64,000 nt of DNA from Podocnemis expansa (GCA_007922195.1 ML681994.1:50381738-50445737), one strand, 5' to 3'. Positions 1-13,949 are shown, counted from the stretch's first letter. Notes: generated by a model not told the origin, from the letters alone. Numbers and translations: made by a program.

Positions 1-164
1 GTCTTTAAATAATGATTTGAGGACTTTAATAGCTCAGTTATGGGTTTTAAGTTTATTGTAGGAGTGGGTGGGTGAGGTTTTGTGGCCTGCAGTGTGCAGG
101 AGGTCAGACTAGATGATCATATTGGTCCCTTCTGACCTTAGAGTCTATGAGTCTATGAGTCTAT
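1..164 (+). mobile_element. CR1 LINE, 3' end (cut by window edge)
   Basis: This is the last part of a CR1 3' untranslated region, ending in three copies of GTCTATGA/GTCTAT. It is nearly identical to 17708-17864, the tail of the longer CR1 in this window, including the shared stretch AGGTCAGACTAGATGATCAT. CR1 elements end in such short repeats and are usually 5' truncated. The body lies outside the window to the left, or the copy is heavily truncated. Confidence 0.9.
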
Positions 165-2027
165 TACCTTTAAAGACAAGCAATTATGCATCTTTCTTTT
201 CTACTATAAACAATAATCAGAATAGTACATTTTGATCAAAACATTTGCTGTTTTGCTAATAGCTGAATTTAGGGCTGAAATTACATATTGAATTTCATCC
301 AGTGATTGAAATGTAAACATCACTGAAGCAAGCATGCTTCCCTTGTTCACAGTTAAATGTATAAACCTGAGTGCCATTTTATTTTAGCAGCAAACTTGAA
401 ACTTATATGGGGGAAAGAGCCCTTTTGTTTTACTGTTTCTCTAGCCAATTGGTTTTGTGACCTTTTCATTTCTCACAGTAAGACTAAGAGAAATAAGTTG
501 CCAAAAATTCTTGAACAATTGTGCTTTGATAGTAGATTAATATTAGGAAAACTTCTGGCATGAAAATAATTTATTTTGTAATCTTTCTAAAAGAGTGCAG
601 TATTGAAGCTGCTCAGAGATATAAATAATTTATTATGCAATATAACAGTGCTGTAGATTAATTGATAACATATTTTATATAGTTGTTTTGTATAAACATT
701 CCACCCTTACATTAGTAAATGAATGTCTGTTTATTCTTGATGTTTAGTTATAATGTCCTGTACTTAATCCAGTATGAACAGTCTGTACATTTTAGAGTTT
801 CACATTAACTCATAGCATGCAATCATTATGTGCTTTTCTTAGTGGGCATCAAATGCTTTAGCTGTAATTAAAACATGACCTGTTCTAAAGAGGGTTCTGA
901 ATATTTTATTTGAATGTTATGTAGCATTGCAATGTACAAATTTGGGAGGAATCTTTAAATAAAAGAGGAATATATATTGCATCATTCTATGAGTCATCTC
1001 TGCACCAAAAACTATCTCTGGAGTTGTTCATCTACACCAATTCTTTTTCATGCACTGAATTAGCTAGTCATTTACAGTAGTTTGTCATCAAACTTCCTAT
1101 TGTTTCTCTCTGACTTGCTGGGTTCTTCACAGGAGACTAACTGAAAGTGTTATTAAGAGTGTCAGAAAATTCCCTAAGCTTAGCCATTGCCCCCTGTAAC
1201 TTCTCTGGTGTCAAGAATCCTAACTACAGCTAATATGATAGGAAAAGGTACGAGGCATAGTTAAACTGGAATCCTGGTGCCTGAGACTCTGCAATAAATG
1301 TTTGCCTGGTCTGCAGCATTAGACTACTGTTCTGTAGAGGTTTGACATCCCATTTTTATGGCCCAGATCCTGTATTAGGATTTGCTTCTCAAAGTAGCTT
1401 CAGGGATCTAAACCAGCACATTCTAATATAGACTTGAGACCAATAACATTTCATTAGTTTTCCTGGTATTGCTAGAGCATAATGGTTACATTGAAAGTAC
1501 ATTATGGGCTTTTACTCTTCCCTTCAAAGAAAGCCAGATGGACACTAGAACAACTTGTGCCAAAAATAATGTTCCTAGGGCTTACTCTTCTCACATTTTG
1601 AATCAGCGATGGCTTAAAATAAAATGTGACCGCTCCAGTAAATATACAAAGCATTAAGCATCCTGCAAAATACCTAGTCAGAATTTTGTAGTACCTGGCT
1701 GTTTGGGAAATTCCTGAGGTCTTGCTGTGGGAAGGTTGGCATGAGGTGGTCTGAGTCTTAAGTAACATGCCCCTTATCAATAACATAACCTGGAAGTATA
1801 GAAATGGAAACACAGACTTGAACAAAGGCCTTTGTACTGTGGCAGAAATACTTCTGATGAGGAAAAGGAAACGTTGTAGGTAATCCAGAGAGATTTGGGC
1901 CTTTCCTGTAGCTGAAGAGAATCTCTTATTTCTTTCCAGGCACCCAAGCTAGTGAAATGGGGTCCAGGAGATAGGTATTTTCCACAGAAGCATTTATAGC
2001 CACCATAGCTTTTTCATCATCATAGAT
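165..2027. other. Gene-free AT-rich stretch
   Basis: No domain, splice-like structure or repeat that I recognise. Open frames are short (at most 107 codons, 1502-1825 on the minus strand) and show no family features. Confidence 0.5.
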
Positions 2028-2214
2028 CAGTGGTTCCCAAACTTTTTTCTGCCATGGCACACCTTGATACCTTTAATTATTTTGAGGCACACCACAATAT
2101 AGTTTCCAAAAGAACTCATGACTATTCATGAACCAATCCAGAACTCTTTGAGTAGTTTTTCAAAAAATTCCATGGCACACCTGTGTGCTGCGACACGCTG
2201 GTTGGGAAACACTG
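2028..2214. mobile_element. hAT non-autonomous element (MITE) with 8-bp duplication
   Basis: The left end CAGTGGTTCCCAAACTTTT and right end GTTGGGAAACACTG form imperfect terminal inverted repeats of the hAT type. The element is flanked by a perfect 8-bp direct repeat, TCATAGAT (2020-2027 and 2215-2222), the duplication length expected of hAT transposition. It is 187 bp long with no coding capacity. The inside repeats 'catggcacac' near both ends. Confidence 0.92.
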
Positions 2215-2222
2215 TCATAGAT

Positions 2223-3910
2223 GACTTGCTGTTACAGAAATGGTCACACCTGAAGTGTTTCTGAATATGAAGCAATTTGCCGGGGGGGGGGGGTCTTCTA
2301 TGTGATGGCAGAAGTTTGAGAGGTGAGAAGAGGGTTGGTTCAGCAGAAGTGTCATGCTACTCGCTACGCTGGGTAGGAAAGGAAGATAACGCCATTTGGC
2401 CTTTTATCATAGACATGGGATGAGGGGAAAACAATTGGGGAAACAGGGAAGCCATCTGAGCAAAATCTTTAGCTAACCCATCTAACATGATTAAAAGAAC
2501 AAGCTGAATATTCATAAATGAGCATTAATGTGGTTGTCTGACCCATTTGATACATATTTCTTTCCTCCTAACTTTGCTACACAGGGTAATTTTGAGTAAG
2601 ATATGCAAAGTACATAAGAAGTCCCATGTAAAGACCTGTTATTCAAACTAATCATGGGAGCCACTCCTAAGGCCCCAGTTCTACAAACTTGACAAGGCAG
2701 CCAGAATGCCATGCCTGGGATGAGCTTAGACCGACTTCAGTAGAGTTCCACATTTAAGTTCAGGGATATGCCATCATGGAGCCACTTGCAGTACTGGGGC
2801 ACATGCAATATAAAGAGAAGGAAAATAGGCTGCCAAGGTTTGACACAGACATACTCAAATAGAGAGTTGCTTTTCTTTTCTTTCCCTTTCTATTATTTGC
2901 TTACATGATTTAAAAAAAAAACCAAAAAAATAAAAAACAAAAAAACAACCCCCAACCTTTTTATGAGTTTAAAATGTATAAATAAAGATAATACTCAAAT
3001 AAATGGAAATTTATATTTCTTCTAAACATCAATGTGACATATAGCAACGCTCAGAGGATAAAATGTAAAGTTAATAAAATCATTCGCGAGAAAAAACAAA
3101 CCAAGACAATTTGAATAGCAGAATAGTTTGTATTAACATTCAACAAGGTGGTCAGTGGCAACTTAGAATTATATCTTTAAGTCCAATTGTCCCTGTGCAC
3201 TTTACTACCTGTATCCTTTATAGAAAATATATTTCTTATCAAAAAGGAGAGCCCATGTACACAATTACACAGAAGGTAATACTTGCAGAATATATGTAGC
3301 ATTACATTGTCCCATAGAGTAATTTAGCAAGATTTGTACCCTCTCTATTTCTTTAATTATATCTGCCTAAGACCAGCATATACTGAAGAAAGAGGAGCAA
3401 AAATCTTTACTTTTGGCTAAAAATGGAAAGAGGATTATTGTGATTTAGTGAAATGATGTCAGCTAATTCTTGCTTTTGGGCTTTCTCCCACAGATTTATA
3501 TTCTTACTGAAACAAAATGCTTTGATATTAGGTGATGCTAATTAATCTTGTCACTTGACCAAGTTTGTAAAATATAAATAAAGTGAAAAACTCATCTATA
3601 AATATCAGCATAATATCTTTGGAAAGACTCTGTATTACTTACTAAAATTTCATTGCCTGAAATTCTGTTTTACTTGGTTTATTATAAGTAGTTTTAAATA
3701 CCCAAACTCATTAAAAAGGTTGCCTTTTGTCCAAGCTGTTGTTATTAAAATTCTTGAGATTTATATTTTTTGGTGAAAAACAGAAAGAATATTTCAATTC
3801 AACCAGCAAAAACTAGTATAAAACAGAAACATTTGACCACAGCAGTCTTTTAGTAACATAATGCATAAAAGTTTAGTCACAAGTATTCAATGGTACCTTT
3901 CTGTTATTAA
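2223..3910. other. Gene-free stretch
   Basis: Holds a run of G at 2282-2292 and an A-rich tract at about 2911-2948. Otherwise I see no gene or repeat. Confidence 0.5.
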
Positions 3911-4232
3911 TTAATGATAATAATACTAATAATAATAGTAATTGCAGTGCCAAGGAGTAGCAGTCATGGACCAGGACCCAGGGCCCCAGCATAATTTTTT
4001 CAGGTCCAATACCAACTTGTGACATGGCCTTCCTCCCACATACATAGTCATGGGAGTTACAGCTTGGGTCAGGCCCTCGTAAAGTGTAACCTTCCCCCTC
4101 CCATGCATGGATGCGACTAGGATCACTGGGTTAGGTGCTGCACAAACACACCATAGAAGATCCCTGCCCCAAAAACTTACAATTTAAGTAGATGACAAGA
4201 GACAACAGATGGATATGGACAGACTCATAGGC
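3911..4232. repeat. Old amniote interspersed repeat, class unresolved
   Basis: Begins with a TAA-rich tract (3911-3940), then text typical of a widespread reptile and bird repeat: GTCATGGACCAGGACCC, TGCTGCACAAACACA, ATCCCTGCCCCAAA and GACAAGAGACAACAGATGGA. I recognise the pattern but not with certainty the family; an old SINE or LINE 3' end is likely. Confidence 0.55.
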
Positions 4233-6625
4233 ATATAAATCATAGACTTATATGGGTTGAGCCAGTACTCGTCTGTGGAAGTGTCTGAATTGTGTTGCTG
4301 GTTCCATGGTGTACATCAGAGTCTGAATTTCAAAATACAAGTAGTTGAATTGTTATATACAATTTGCCAACCTTTTTCTAATATGCATGAATTAATTTGA
4401 ATTACAAGTTTCTTACGATGTTCTTTTTTAAAAACACAATAGATGTGTTAATTTTTTTCAGAGCCATAACTGGACTGTGAATGTCATAGACAATGTATTA
4501 TAAATGGTTTATGAGTGATGCAGAGGCACAATGTGGTGTCAATTTTCCTTAAATAAAAATGGAGTTTTAATGGTGTATTAAAATGTATGAATGCTATAGT
4601 GAGAAGGAACATCAGAATTTGAGGCAGCTCAATACTGCATTGCATGCTTATAAACTTTACTGTTCCTTCCACTGGAAACTAAAATCACCATCTTATGAGC
4701 AGTTTGAGAATTGCAAAGTAAAGTTGGGTGACTCTAGTCTCTAATGGTGAATGAGGAGGAACAGGACAGATTATGTACATTTAATTTGATGCATGAGTTT
4801 CTAGATGTGACTTAAAACATTACACTTAATCTTTTCTTCAGATAAGAATTGAGACAGCAGTATCAGGACAGCCAAATGTAAGACAACTCTAAGGACTCCC
4901 CTGGAGCTGTTGCCTCTCGATGCTACAGAGCACTATTTTCTACTTCCAACTTCATGCCTCCTTATAAGTCTCTACATGCCAGTTAGCACCACTGTTCTCT
5001 TGCCGCATCTTCACTTATTTTTGGCCTTCCAATTTCCCTTCACCTCTACACAAGCCAACAAGTTTTTAACTCAGATCTTGTCAGGTGGAAAATCAATGAA
5101 TTTTTTCTAATTTCTTTATTTCTAATTGGCTCATTTCTAGTTCTGATTTCTTCAGAATACTGCACTGATGTTGTGTTACAGCAGATAATGAGTGTAGCTC
5201 TCACAAATCAACGAGTGTTGTTTGAATTAGTGAGGATCATTCTGGGAAATGTTTTTCTGCAATATGACTAGTAGTATCATTTAGATGATGAGATGAGGGG
5301 AATATAGTGTTCTTTTGTTTTTTACCATAGCAGATTTCTGTGGTCAACGTTAAGTTGATATATTATTTCAAGATGTGGAAAGAGAAGGAATATGCATCTT
5401 AAGTAGAGGAAGTGCATGAGATTGTATGGTAGAGCAGTAAAAGGGCCAGGGATCACTTGATAATGTAATAGTGATTATCGGATTTGTTACAACAGCAGCC
5501 AAACTTGGTAGGCCTTTCTGTAGCCCTGTGCAGCTTTAGCATGACTAAGCCAGGAGGGGAGGGGAGTCGCTTGCTCAAACTTTGCCTGACCCTGCAGCCT
5601 GCCCCCACCCTTCCTCATGCTTTGGTGGATTTGCTGGGATCTGTGTTTCAGGAAAAGATCAGTAAGCTTACTTATGGCTGCCCTCTTGGAGATGTTTGTC
5701 CGGGCTTCAGGATATGGAGATTCTACATGAATACATCTAGTTAATTAAGTACTCTGGTGACTTTAGGTCTAGCTTTTGAAACTTTCCCCTTCTTTCTTGA
5801 TGTGTTATTGTCCAGCAGCAAGGATAAATGGGGGGTGGGGTGGGGAGGGGAGGAGAAACTTGGACTCTGTGATCTCTTCTTGGACACAGTTTTTGGATCA
5901 TCTAACAACAGCTGAAAGATCATCATTTTGAAAGCTATTGCTGTTTCCACCCAAAGGCCACTCTCAAAACACTACCACTCAATAGACTTTGGTAATTATT
6001 AAGGATTGAGGATTGGAATGTTTTACTATCCTATTGTGGATGTTTGTAAGTGGTTGAGCCTAAATAAAATATTACTTTAAAGTAAGAAGCACTTTAAGTA
6101 AGAAATATTTTAAAGTAAGAAGAGCTTGTGTTTGAACCTAAGTCTGACTTTGTATGTTATACTTTTTCTCCCCTTTTATGTTATACTGTTTCTACCAGTC
6201 CATCTATTGCCTGAATGGCCATGTCACCATTTGGCTTAGACCACCATGTGCATGGCAAAGTTACCACGAACTTTGAGTTAGCGGAACCCTGGGTAACAAT
6301 ATAACCTACAGAAGGAAAAAATCTAAATTGCCTGAGGCCAGGGTATCTACAAGATCACATAAAGGTCCAGACCGAGGACCATGATTAACCGCTATGTTCT
6401 TCTGTGCAATGGAGCTCTGCATCACAGGAGTAAACCTCATCTGTGCAAGTGACAGAGCTTTCTCAAAGGCTGGTTCAGGATGATGGAAATGAACTTCCAC
6501 AATACTGAATCATGAAAAATCTCAACAACTTTCATTCCAGTCCCTTGACTTTGACTTTGAAATTACAAAATAAAAAAAGAGGGCACATATATTTGATTTT
6601 TTAAAATACCCACAGAATTTCCCTT

Positions 6626-6656
6626 GAAAGAAAGAAAGAAAGCAAGAAAGAAAGAG
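6626..6656. repeat. Microsatellite (GAAA)n
   Basis: About seven GAAA units with one GCAA variant. Confidence 0.9.
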
Positions 6657-7485
6657 CCACACATGACAAATACTAATGTATCATCCAACATACTTCAGAA
6701 AGAGTCTCATTTCACCATAACCATAGTGATGAGACCAGTATATGAACTCAACTACAATGAAAAAGAAATCATAAATGCAGGTTGCTAGGGATTGCTCAGG
6801 ACTGACTCGTGGTTCCCTGTCTTATTTAGTGTGTGTACTGATGATAGAAGAATTTAAGCAATTCTGTTATTTTTTAGCAACATTCTATTTGAGGAAATTG
6901 CTGAGGAATTTTTCAGAAGACCATATAAATACTGAAAGTTATTCACCTGGATGACTGTTAAAAGTGATATGTACTCTCCTCCCTGATCCTCTAGTACTGC
7001 TCACTCACAGCTGTATCACTTTCTGACAGAGTGTAATGTTTTAATCAAGGTGATTAAATCATTGATTTAAATCAGGTTGGAGATTGGTAAAACTAATTTG
7101 AAAAATTGTGTCATTGGAGTTTTAGGTTAAGCTAACTAAATTAAAAATGATTTTTTTAAAAATGTTGTTATTGGTTGGATAATATTTTAAAATTTTACAT
7201 AACACCAATAGACCAAAAATAAAGTATTGCAAAATTAATGCTTTGCTGTCATAAACACACAGGTACATACATGTATGTCAGTGGTTCTTGTTATACTTAA
7301 AGATAAGCATGTTATGTTAGCATCAAGGTCTCAAAGAGTCGTTTTATTAAAATCTTTAGTGACATGAAACTGTAACTTCAGAAGAAAATTGTTAAAATCT
7401 GACCACTTCAGAGTCACTTAGGTTTTAAATACAGTTACTGTGATTATTCTTCCACACACAGATGAACATTTTTCAAAAATAGGGG

Positions 7486-7645
7486 TGAAAGGCTGGATCC
7501 ATTGAAATCAATGGGAGTGTTTGATGATAACTTCAATGGAGAGAGGATTTCTTCCTAGGCTCCTAAATCTTTGTAAGGGTACCTAAGGGTGGGATTGTCA
7601 ACAGCATGTATGTAATTTAGGAGCATAATCTTATTGACTTCAGAC
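7486..7645. repeat. Possible old 'ATTGAAATCAATGGGAG' amniote repeat
   Basis: GGATCCATTGAAATCAATGG and the later TTATTGACTTCAG match the style of an old palindromic amniote repeat built around CATTGACTTCAATGGGAG. Similar text occurs at 28937-29010, 29378-29457, 34030-34110 and about 58490-58535. Strongly diverged. Confidence 0.35.
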
Positions 7646-8934
7646 TGTAAACCTTGATGGAGATTATAGCCTTGCAGAAGTGTTTCAGCTTTCTTGACTT
7701 GTGGAAGGTCAGCATACAGGTTGAAGATGCTGTTTCTAGCAAATGCAGCATGGACTATTTTTATTTTTGAGATCTGTTGTTCTCACAGTAAAGATGCTAA
7801 TGAAGTCATGGGATTTTCTTCTTCAGTATAGATGAGCATTCTTAGTGTAGAAAAATATAGCTATGTAAAATCTGAAATGCTGTCCACTAAGAAACAAGTA
7901 CAAAACATACACTTGAGAAAATTAATACAAAACCAAACCAAAACCAAAACAAACTCAGCACCATGTAAATAACAGATCCGATTTAGATATTTTAAAAACA
8001 ATTTAAATTAAAATTACTTAAATCATAATAATTTTTAAATTAAAAAATTGATATTTTATCCAATAGCTTCTACATGCAGAGCCTATTTCACTTATAGGCC
8101 CTGTGACCATTTTGGATAGGCACTGTTATTCCTCACACACTCATGTAGCTCTGTTCTTTAACATGCTCCTTCTGCTCCCACATTGCCTGTCTTCATTTGT
8201 TGCATAGATTGCCACCACCTGCCATCTCTCTAAAACCAATATGAAATACTCGTGATGACACTTTTTTCAGAAATCCATGTAATTTTAATCTAAAACTAAA
8301 TCTTGCTTAAGTCATACACAGCACCTTGTATTAGTAGTCCATACTCAATGTATTCCCATTAAAGTTAGTTATTTACATTAGCATTGCATGAGGATCAAAT
8401 CCTAAATCAAAATACTTTGACTGTGCTATATCCATCTTGCCTCTGTGCCAGAAACCTTGGATACACTTGCATCCAAGTTTATCAATAACACCCAACTCCT
8501 ACTGAATTCAGGCTGCACTCTACTCCTAACTAATACCTGTTTTCTCAGTCAGCAACTTTTGCTCCTTGTCCTAGTTTTTCATACAACCCCTTTAATGTGT
8601 GCTATTCTGTAGTCCTCTACAACTGACCACCTAGTTTCCTTCTTACTGTAGCTCACAGAAACAAATGTTCTTTTCTTCTTCTGCCTAGAAAGGTGATGAA
8701 AATAGCAGATACATTTTGCAAACTTAGAAAGTATGTTGATTTGTAAGATTTTCATGTTGTTCATAAATCTTAATTAACCTATTCATATTTTAGGAGGAAA
8801 TGGTAGGGACATGAAGATTTTTGGCCATGTTTATAGTTTCTCAATATGCCTTCTTTGGGGCTTTGAAATGCATCCTATCCTCTTAGTTCCTTCACAGCAA
8901 GCCATCTTTTTAGTTTGTTTATTCTATGGGAAGG

Positions 8935-9150
8935 ACACTGTATGTTGCTGGCACTTTACAAATAATAATACTTAGCATTTTTAATCCATAAATTCAAAGG
9001 AAGGAAAGTATTATTATCCTTGTCTTACAAGTAGGGAAACTGAGAAGCAGAAATGTGCAATGCCTCTCTTGAATTAAACTAGGGTATCTGTGACAGAGCT
9101 GAAATTACAACTTATGTAGCCTGACTGCCAGTCCAGTGCCCAATGATGTA
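8935..9150 (+). repeat. MIR-like core SINE
   Basis: Order and spacing match MIR/CORE-SINEs: GCACTTTACAAATAAT, then TATTATTATCCTTGTCTTAC, AGGGAAACTGAGAAGCAGA, GACAGAGCTGAAATTACA and CTGACTGCCAGTCCAGTGCCC. The tRNA-derived head is missing or too diverged to see. An ancient element shared across amniotes. Confidence 0.75.
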
Positions 9151-9466
9151 GGCAAGGCTGCCTCCCATTACTTTTTAATTATGAAATAATAACTCATGAG
9201 AGTTTCTTCACACATTGAAGATAACTTCTACCACTACAATGAAAAAGCATTTAGGGAAAATGAAAACAAGGAAAGCAAGAAAGGAAAAGCACCCTGTGAA
9301 AAAGAAAATAAAGGATCACAAATAGGTGCTAAGAAAATCCAATTGTATCTTATGTTATATCTGCCATAAAAAGCTATCTTTTTACCACCTTATTTCTGTG
9401 TTATTTCAAAAGAGTTCTTCAAAAAGAGCCTTTATCTATTTTCATATAGAATTAATATAAAATTAG

Positions 9467-9599
9467 CATCTGACAAAGTGGGATTTTCTCCCATGAAACC
9501 TCATGTGATAAATATTCTTTTTTTTTAGTTCTTAAAAGTGCCACAGAACTCCTTCTTTGTCTTGCCAAATTAGACTGACATGGCTACCCTTTTGAAACT
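9467..9599 (+). mobile_element. Penelope-type sauropsid repeat, right arm
   Basis: Contains CTGACAAAGTGGGATTTTC, CCCATGAAACCTCATG, GTGCCACAGAACTCCTT and the end CATGGCTACCCTTTTGAAACT, the right arm of the repeat seen complete at 17965-18168. Assignment to Penelope-like elements is from memory of long turtle copies that encode a GIY-YIG protein; nothing coding is present here. Confidence 0.7.
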
Positions 9600-10364
9600 T
9601 ATATAATTAGATTTAGCATAAGTTTGGTTAAGGAAATGTGTTGTAAGCACAGATACTGAGTAGCAAGTAAAGGAGAAGCCTTGAGAACACTGCATTATAA
9701 GGCCAAAAGAAATGAAATAGGAAGAATGTCTGGTTCAAAGAGTAAGTAATGAGATAAAGGGAAGTTTCTAAAATGGAGGCTGTTGTTAATTGGTCATTAA
9801 TCAGGCAAATAGCTGATGAGTTGGTAATTAATTACTGTGTACCTGAACTTGCTGCGTGTGGGCTGCCCCAATCTATCCTATTACCCAAGACACCCCCTCA
9901 TGATTGAATGAATCAACATGTCCATGCATCCATTAAGAATGAAGGCATCTGAGTGAGGTTTATTGCAAAGAACCATAATGAAAAGTATGACTTACAAACT
10001 TGTAAGTGTCCTTAACATATATATGCTCTTATGCAATGGTAAGGCTCCATTTGGCAGTAGGACTACTGCTGTTCTCTAGACCAGACAAAGCTATTTCCCC
10101 TGACCTCTATTTTTTACACTTTCATGGAGAGGTTTTGCTCTGCTGCTTGGTACATAGGCAGTTGACACAGTACCACCCATCTCCATGTATGGGAGACTGG
10201 ACCAAAACATCTCAATTATACTGTTATGACATTGACAAGGTCAAATTGTCCTCATTATGTAGTGCTACTGCCATGATTCCTTGATACTTTCTATTTATAC
10301 TATCTTGAAGTATCAGAACACCACGTGCATTTGAATTTTAGCTAGCTACTGTTAATTTCCATGT

Positions 10365-10761
10365 GTATGTCTACATTTCAGCCTTAGGTCAACTCAAGGA
10401 AGGCTAAGTCAACCTACAGGCTCCCACAGCCACACTGGGCATTTATTAAGTCGACCTAAGTGCTTCGTTAAGTCGGCTTAATAACGCCACCTCTTAAGGT
10501 CGACTTAATGCTTAAGTCAACCTTATTAAGTCAACTTAAGCCAATGTAGATGGGGAAAGCCCTTAAGTCAATCTAATTAGCTTCCAGGCCGCCTCCCAGA
10601 GTTTCTGGCCACCAGGAAGGGTCAACCTAGCACCTGTGGATGCAGGCAGTCAACAGGAGTTTTCAATGTGTACTTTCTAAGTTGACATAACAAGGTCTTT
10701 AAGTTGACTTAAAGCTGACCTTGTTAGGTTGACTTAATAGGGCCTTCAGTGTAGACGTACT
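10365..10761. mobile_element. PIF/Harbinger MITE, AAGTCGACTT type
   Basis: Ends GTATGTCTACATTTC and AGTGTAGACGTAC are Harbinger-type terminal inverted repeats of this window. The inside is packed with variants of TTAAGTCGACTTAA and GTTGACTTAA in both orientations. A middle block CGCCTCCCAGAGTTTCTGG...CACCAGGAAGG at about 10591-10622 matches the left internal module of the two-gene element (about 40950-40983). No clear TSD. 397 bp, non-coding. Confidence 0.85.
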
Positions 10762-12690
10762 GCATGACTTCTTACGAACTACTGTACTTTTTCACATTCT
10801 TGACCATACTTTGGTTTGGGTTTTATATACTGTCCAATCTTCCCAGTCTTAGGCCTCATTTTCAGCCTGTTACATTAACATTATGTTTTAAGTTCTCACT
10901 TTTTACTACAGAAGGCTCTGATTAAATGGGGTGACTGCAGATGGTTTTAGATAAGTAACATAGGGTGTTCAGTGTGCACTTTGTGTTGTAATTTGAATCA
11001 ATATGTAGAAGAAACATCCAAAATATTTATAATAAATTTAAATTGGCATTCTATTATTAACTATTTGAATAAAACTACTTAATCACAACTATTTTTTAGT
11101 ATCATGATTAATTGTGATTATACTTTTTTAATTGTTTGACAGCCTGGTCCTTAGCTAAAGTTGTTGATTAGCCATGATCTTATTTGTTGCGTAAAAAGAG
11201 TTATGAATTTGTGAGCTCTTTGTCAAACTTGATCATACTGGAGAACGATAGCGATAAGACAATTTCACCTAGGTTTGCCCAGTTTTTAAGTATACCGATC
11301 ACGTACTTATGAATATTTAGTTATTGAATTTAGTGTAATAACTGCTTATTTTTTATAATGTCAAGCATGTTTAGAGAATTGTATAAAATCCCATTTAGCC
11401 TTTGGATTTAATAAAGGAATTAATTGTTAAGGCCTTCTACATTAATAAGTTCAAATATTATTAATAATTGAAACAGTTATGCAGATAAGACCTTTGCATA
11501 TACAGAATTTGCAAGATATTTTGTTCAAACAGCACTCTCAGTAATAAAATATCCTCCCTAAACAATCCTGTGGGAGGCAAAAATCTTATGTCTCAAGCTG
11601 CAGCCCAAACCAAATGATTTTGCATGACTCAAGCTGCTGCAACCATTAGCCCTAATTGAAATGCACATCTAAACTGACAGTTAAACCTAATTTTTTTAGA
11701 ACTGCGCATAAGGCTGTAAGCAACAGTCCTAGCTGTTCAGTACCTTGCAGTCCAAAGGCTTCAAAAGTAGTTTATTCAATGAATATCTGATTTATCTAAG
11801 AAGACTCACACTTTGCCCACCACTGAACTGCAGTCGCCTGTGGCATAGAATATATCAAGCAGACATTTATTAGCCTAAAGAAATACTACAGAACAAAAAT
11901 TAAAGGAGACTACTAAATCTAACTGAAACCACAAAGTGGATTAATTAGGTCCTTAATTAGACCAAAAAAAAAAATCAAACACCACCACTGCCACCACACA
12001 CACATACACACACTTCTGTTTCTCATAATTTTGCAGTTATAGTGGCATCTATTGACCACAAAGCAGTAGACAGAAGGGATCTTTTGAATAAGGACAACAC
12101 TAGGTGACCCCTTTTTCTTTTGAAAGGTACCATAGAATTATTAATACTCAGGAAGAATGGACATGCCTATAAACCAAAATTTTGGAGTAACTAGTCAGTT
12201 TTAGTACTGGATTTGATGCACACTTAAGGGGTTTTCAGAGTGACGGTCCTTGGTGCCTTTAAGAAGTCCCAATCCAGGCACCCAAATTCACTAATTAGTT
12301 TTGAAGATCTTGGCCATAGTGGTAAGAAAAGGGAAAAAGTAGATTACAGGTTTGGGGGTGCATAAACCAGCAAGTCTCACACATGCCAGACTAGCTTTCT
12401 TTTCTTCTTTTGCTTTTAAAATTTAGCTGATCAATGCTATTGCCTGCTCAATAGAGTTCTGATTGAGAAGAGCACCAGCAGAAACATCGCATTCATTGAA
12501 ACCACTAACTAGGCAATGAAATTTTATTGTAGCTTAAATGCGTTGCTCCCTCACATATATACCATTGAACAGATCATTATATAGAAAAGTAGAGAAATCA
12601 TTGCCATTTCACACATAGCTAGGTATCTACTTACAGAGACATTAAGGGTCTGATTCACAAAGGGAGTTAGGTGCCTAGCTGCCACTTCAA
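10762..12690. other. Gene-free AT-rich stretch
   Basis: Only a short CA-rich microsatellite (about 11994-12013) stands out. No gene or transposon recognised. Confidence 0.5.
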
Positions 12691-12798
12691 GTACCACTGG
12701 CACTCCCAAACCACTGCCAATGGCAGAGCGTAGTGTGTCACACAGGGGACCATCATCTGTCAGGTGTTTCATGATGGAAAAAAGGTTGAGAACCACTG
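12690..12798. mobile_element. hAT element, right end only
   Basis: The sequence AAGGTTGAGAACCACTG (ending at 12798) is a common hAT terminal repeat in vertebrates. No matching CAGTGGTTCTCAACC left end is visible upstream and no duplication is clear, so this is a truncated or rearranged copy. The left boundary is a guess. Confidence 0.5.
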
Positions 12799-13353
12799 TT
12801 TTAGCTTAGTAAACACAATGTTGGAATGTGTATAAGCAGAAAATGCCTTAGCAACTTATTTTACATCTTTTTAGCAGAATGTATTTTGCACAGATCTGTG
12901 TTTTCATTGACATATTTGAATGCCTATTCAACATGCATGCATATTTGAATTTTGGTCAAGTATTTTCCACTGCCATTAATAATACAAGAGGGTATCTAAA
13001 CATTTATGGTTCTCTAGAAATATGACTTTTATTTAATATCTTGGTTCGGATCCTCTGCTCTGGCAAAGTATTGCTCAACACAGGCCCTGAGTAGGGAGAG
13101 GGGAGAAAGCATGGTGCTAAGAGGGTGCTTTTGCTGGGTAAAGTGCACCATAGCCTAGCTATGCCTTTGCTGACTTTATGACTTTATTTAACATGGGGGA
13201 GGGGCAGCATCTGAGTGCCCACTAGGGTCAGAAGTCACTCTACAGCACTTGTTTCTGTTTTCTCATTCTTCAGGACCCTTTCAGAACTCACAGGTAGTTA
13301 GAACAAATCCTGTTGTGGTGTTCATTTTACTGAATCCTCTGGTACAGTCTAGC

Positions 13354-13539
13354 CAAGTGGTTTTCAAACTTAGGTTCAGGACCCAGTACTCAGTCCCAGA
13401 CTCTCAGGCACTGGGTCATGGCACGTCCTGCTGCTGCTGCCAAAGGCCTGAAATGCATTGCTGAAAGATGTAATTGTTGGGTTGCAGGCATAAATGCGTT
13501 TTTCAACTGGATCGGGAGAGAAAAGTTTGAAAACCACTG
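13354..13539. mobile_element. hAT MITE
   Basis: The left end CAAGTGGTTTTCAAACTTA and right end AAGTTTGAAAACCACTG are inverted repeats about 17 bp long. Flanks GTCTAGCC and CTCTAGTT share only TCTAG, so the duplication has decayed or my ends are off by a base. 186 bp, non-coding. Confidence 0.82.
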
Positions 13540-13945
13540 CTCTAGTTCTCTACGCCTCAAGCCCAGTTCAGTTCAGAGTCTCTCTACCAATTAACCCAAA
13601 ATAACATAAAGAACCCCCCAAAACAAACTCCCTTGGACTTTAACCAAGCTGGATTTTACAGTCTCTTCCCTGCTTGAACAGGATCTCTTCTACATTTTCG
13701 TGCCTGGAGATGTCTCTACCACTTTCTCCTGCTTCTTCACCTTTTTTTTTTGTCTGACAAACTCAGCCTACTTGCTCCCTTGTATCTAGAAACATAGATG
13801 CAGTCACCTGGACTTCCCCACATTTTTCTTCTGCTTCATGGAAAAGCAACTCATCTGAGTCTGTAATTACCACCTGCTGTATTCCTCAGACATTCACACC
13901 AGTACACTCTCTTACCTTGATCTATAATCTTAAAAAATGTTAGAA
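13540..13945. other. Gene-free, pyrimidine-rich stretch
   Basis: C+T-rich text such as CCACTTTCTCCTGCTTCTTC. It could be unrecognised LINE sequence, but I see no motif. Confidence 0.4.
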
Positions 13946-13949
13946 AAAC

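Larger units (their letters stand above)
4233..8934. other. Gene-free stretch
   Basis: Apart from the GAAA repeat and a possible old palindromic repeat listed separately, nothing recognised. Open frames stay below 90 codons and have no domain features. Confidence 0.5.
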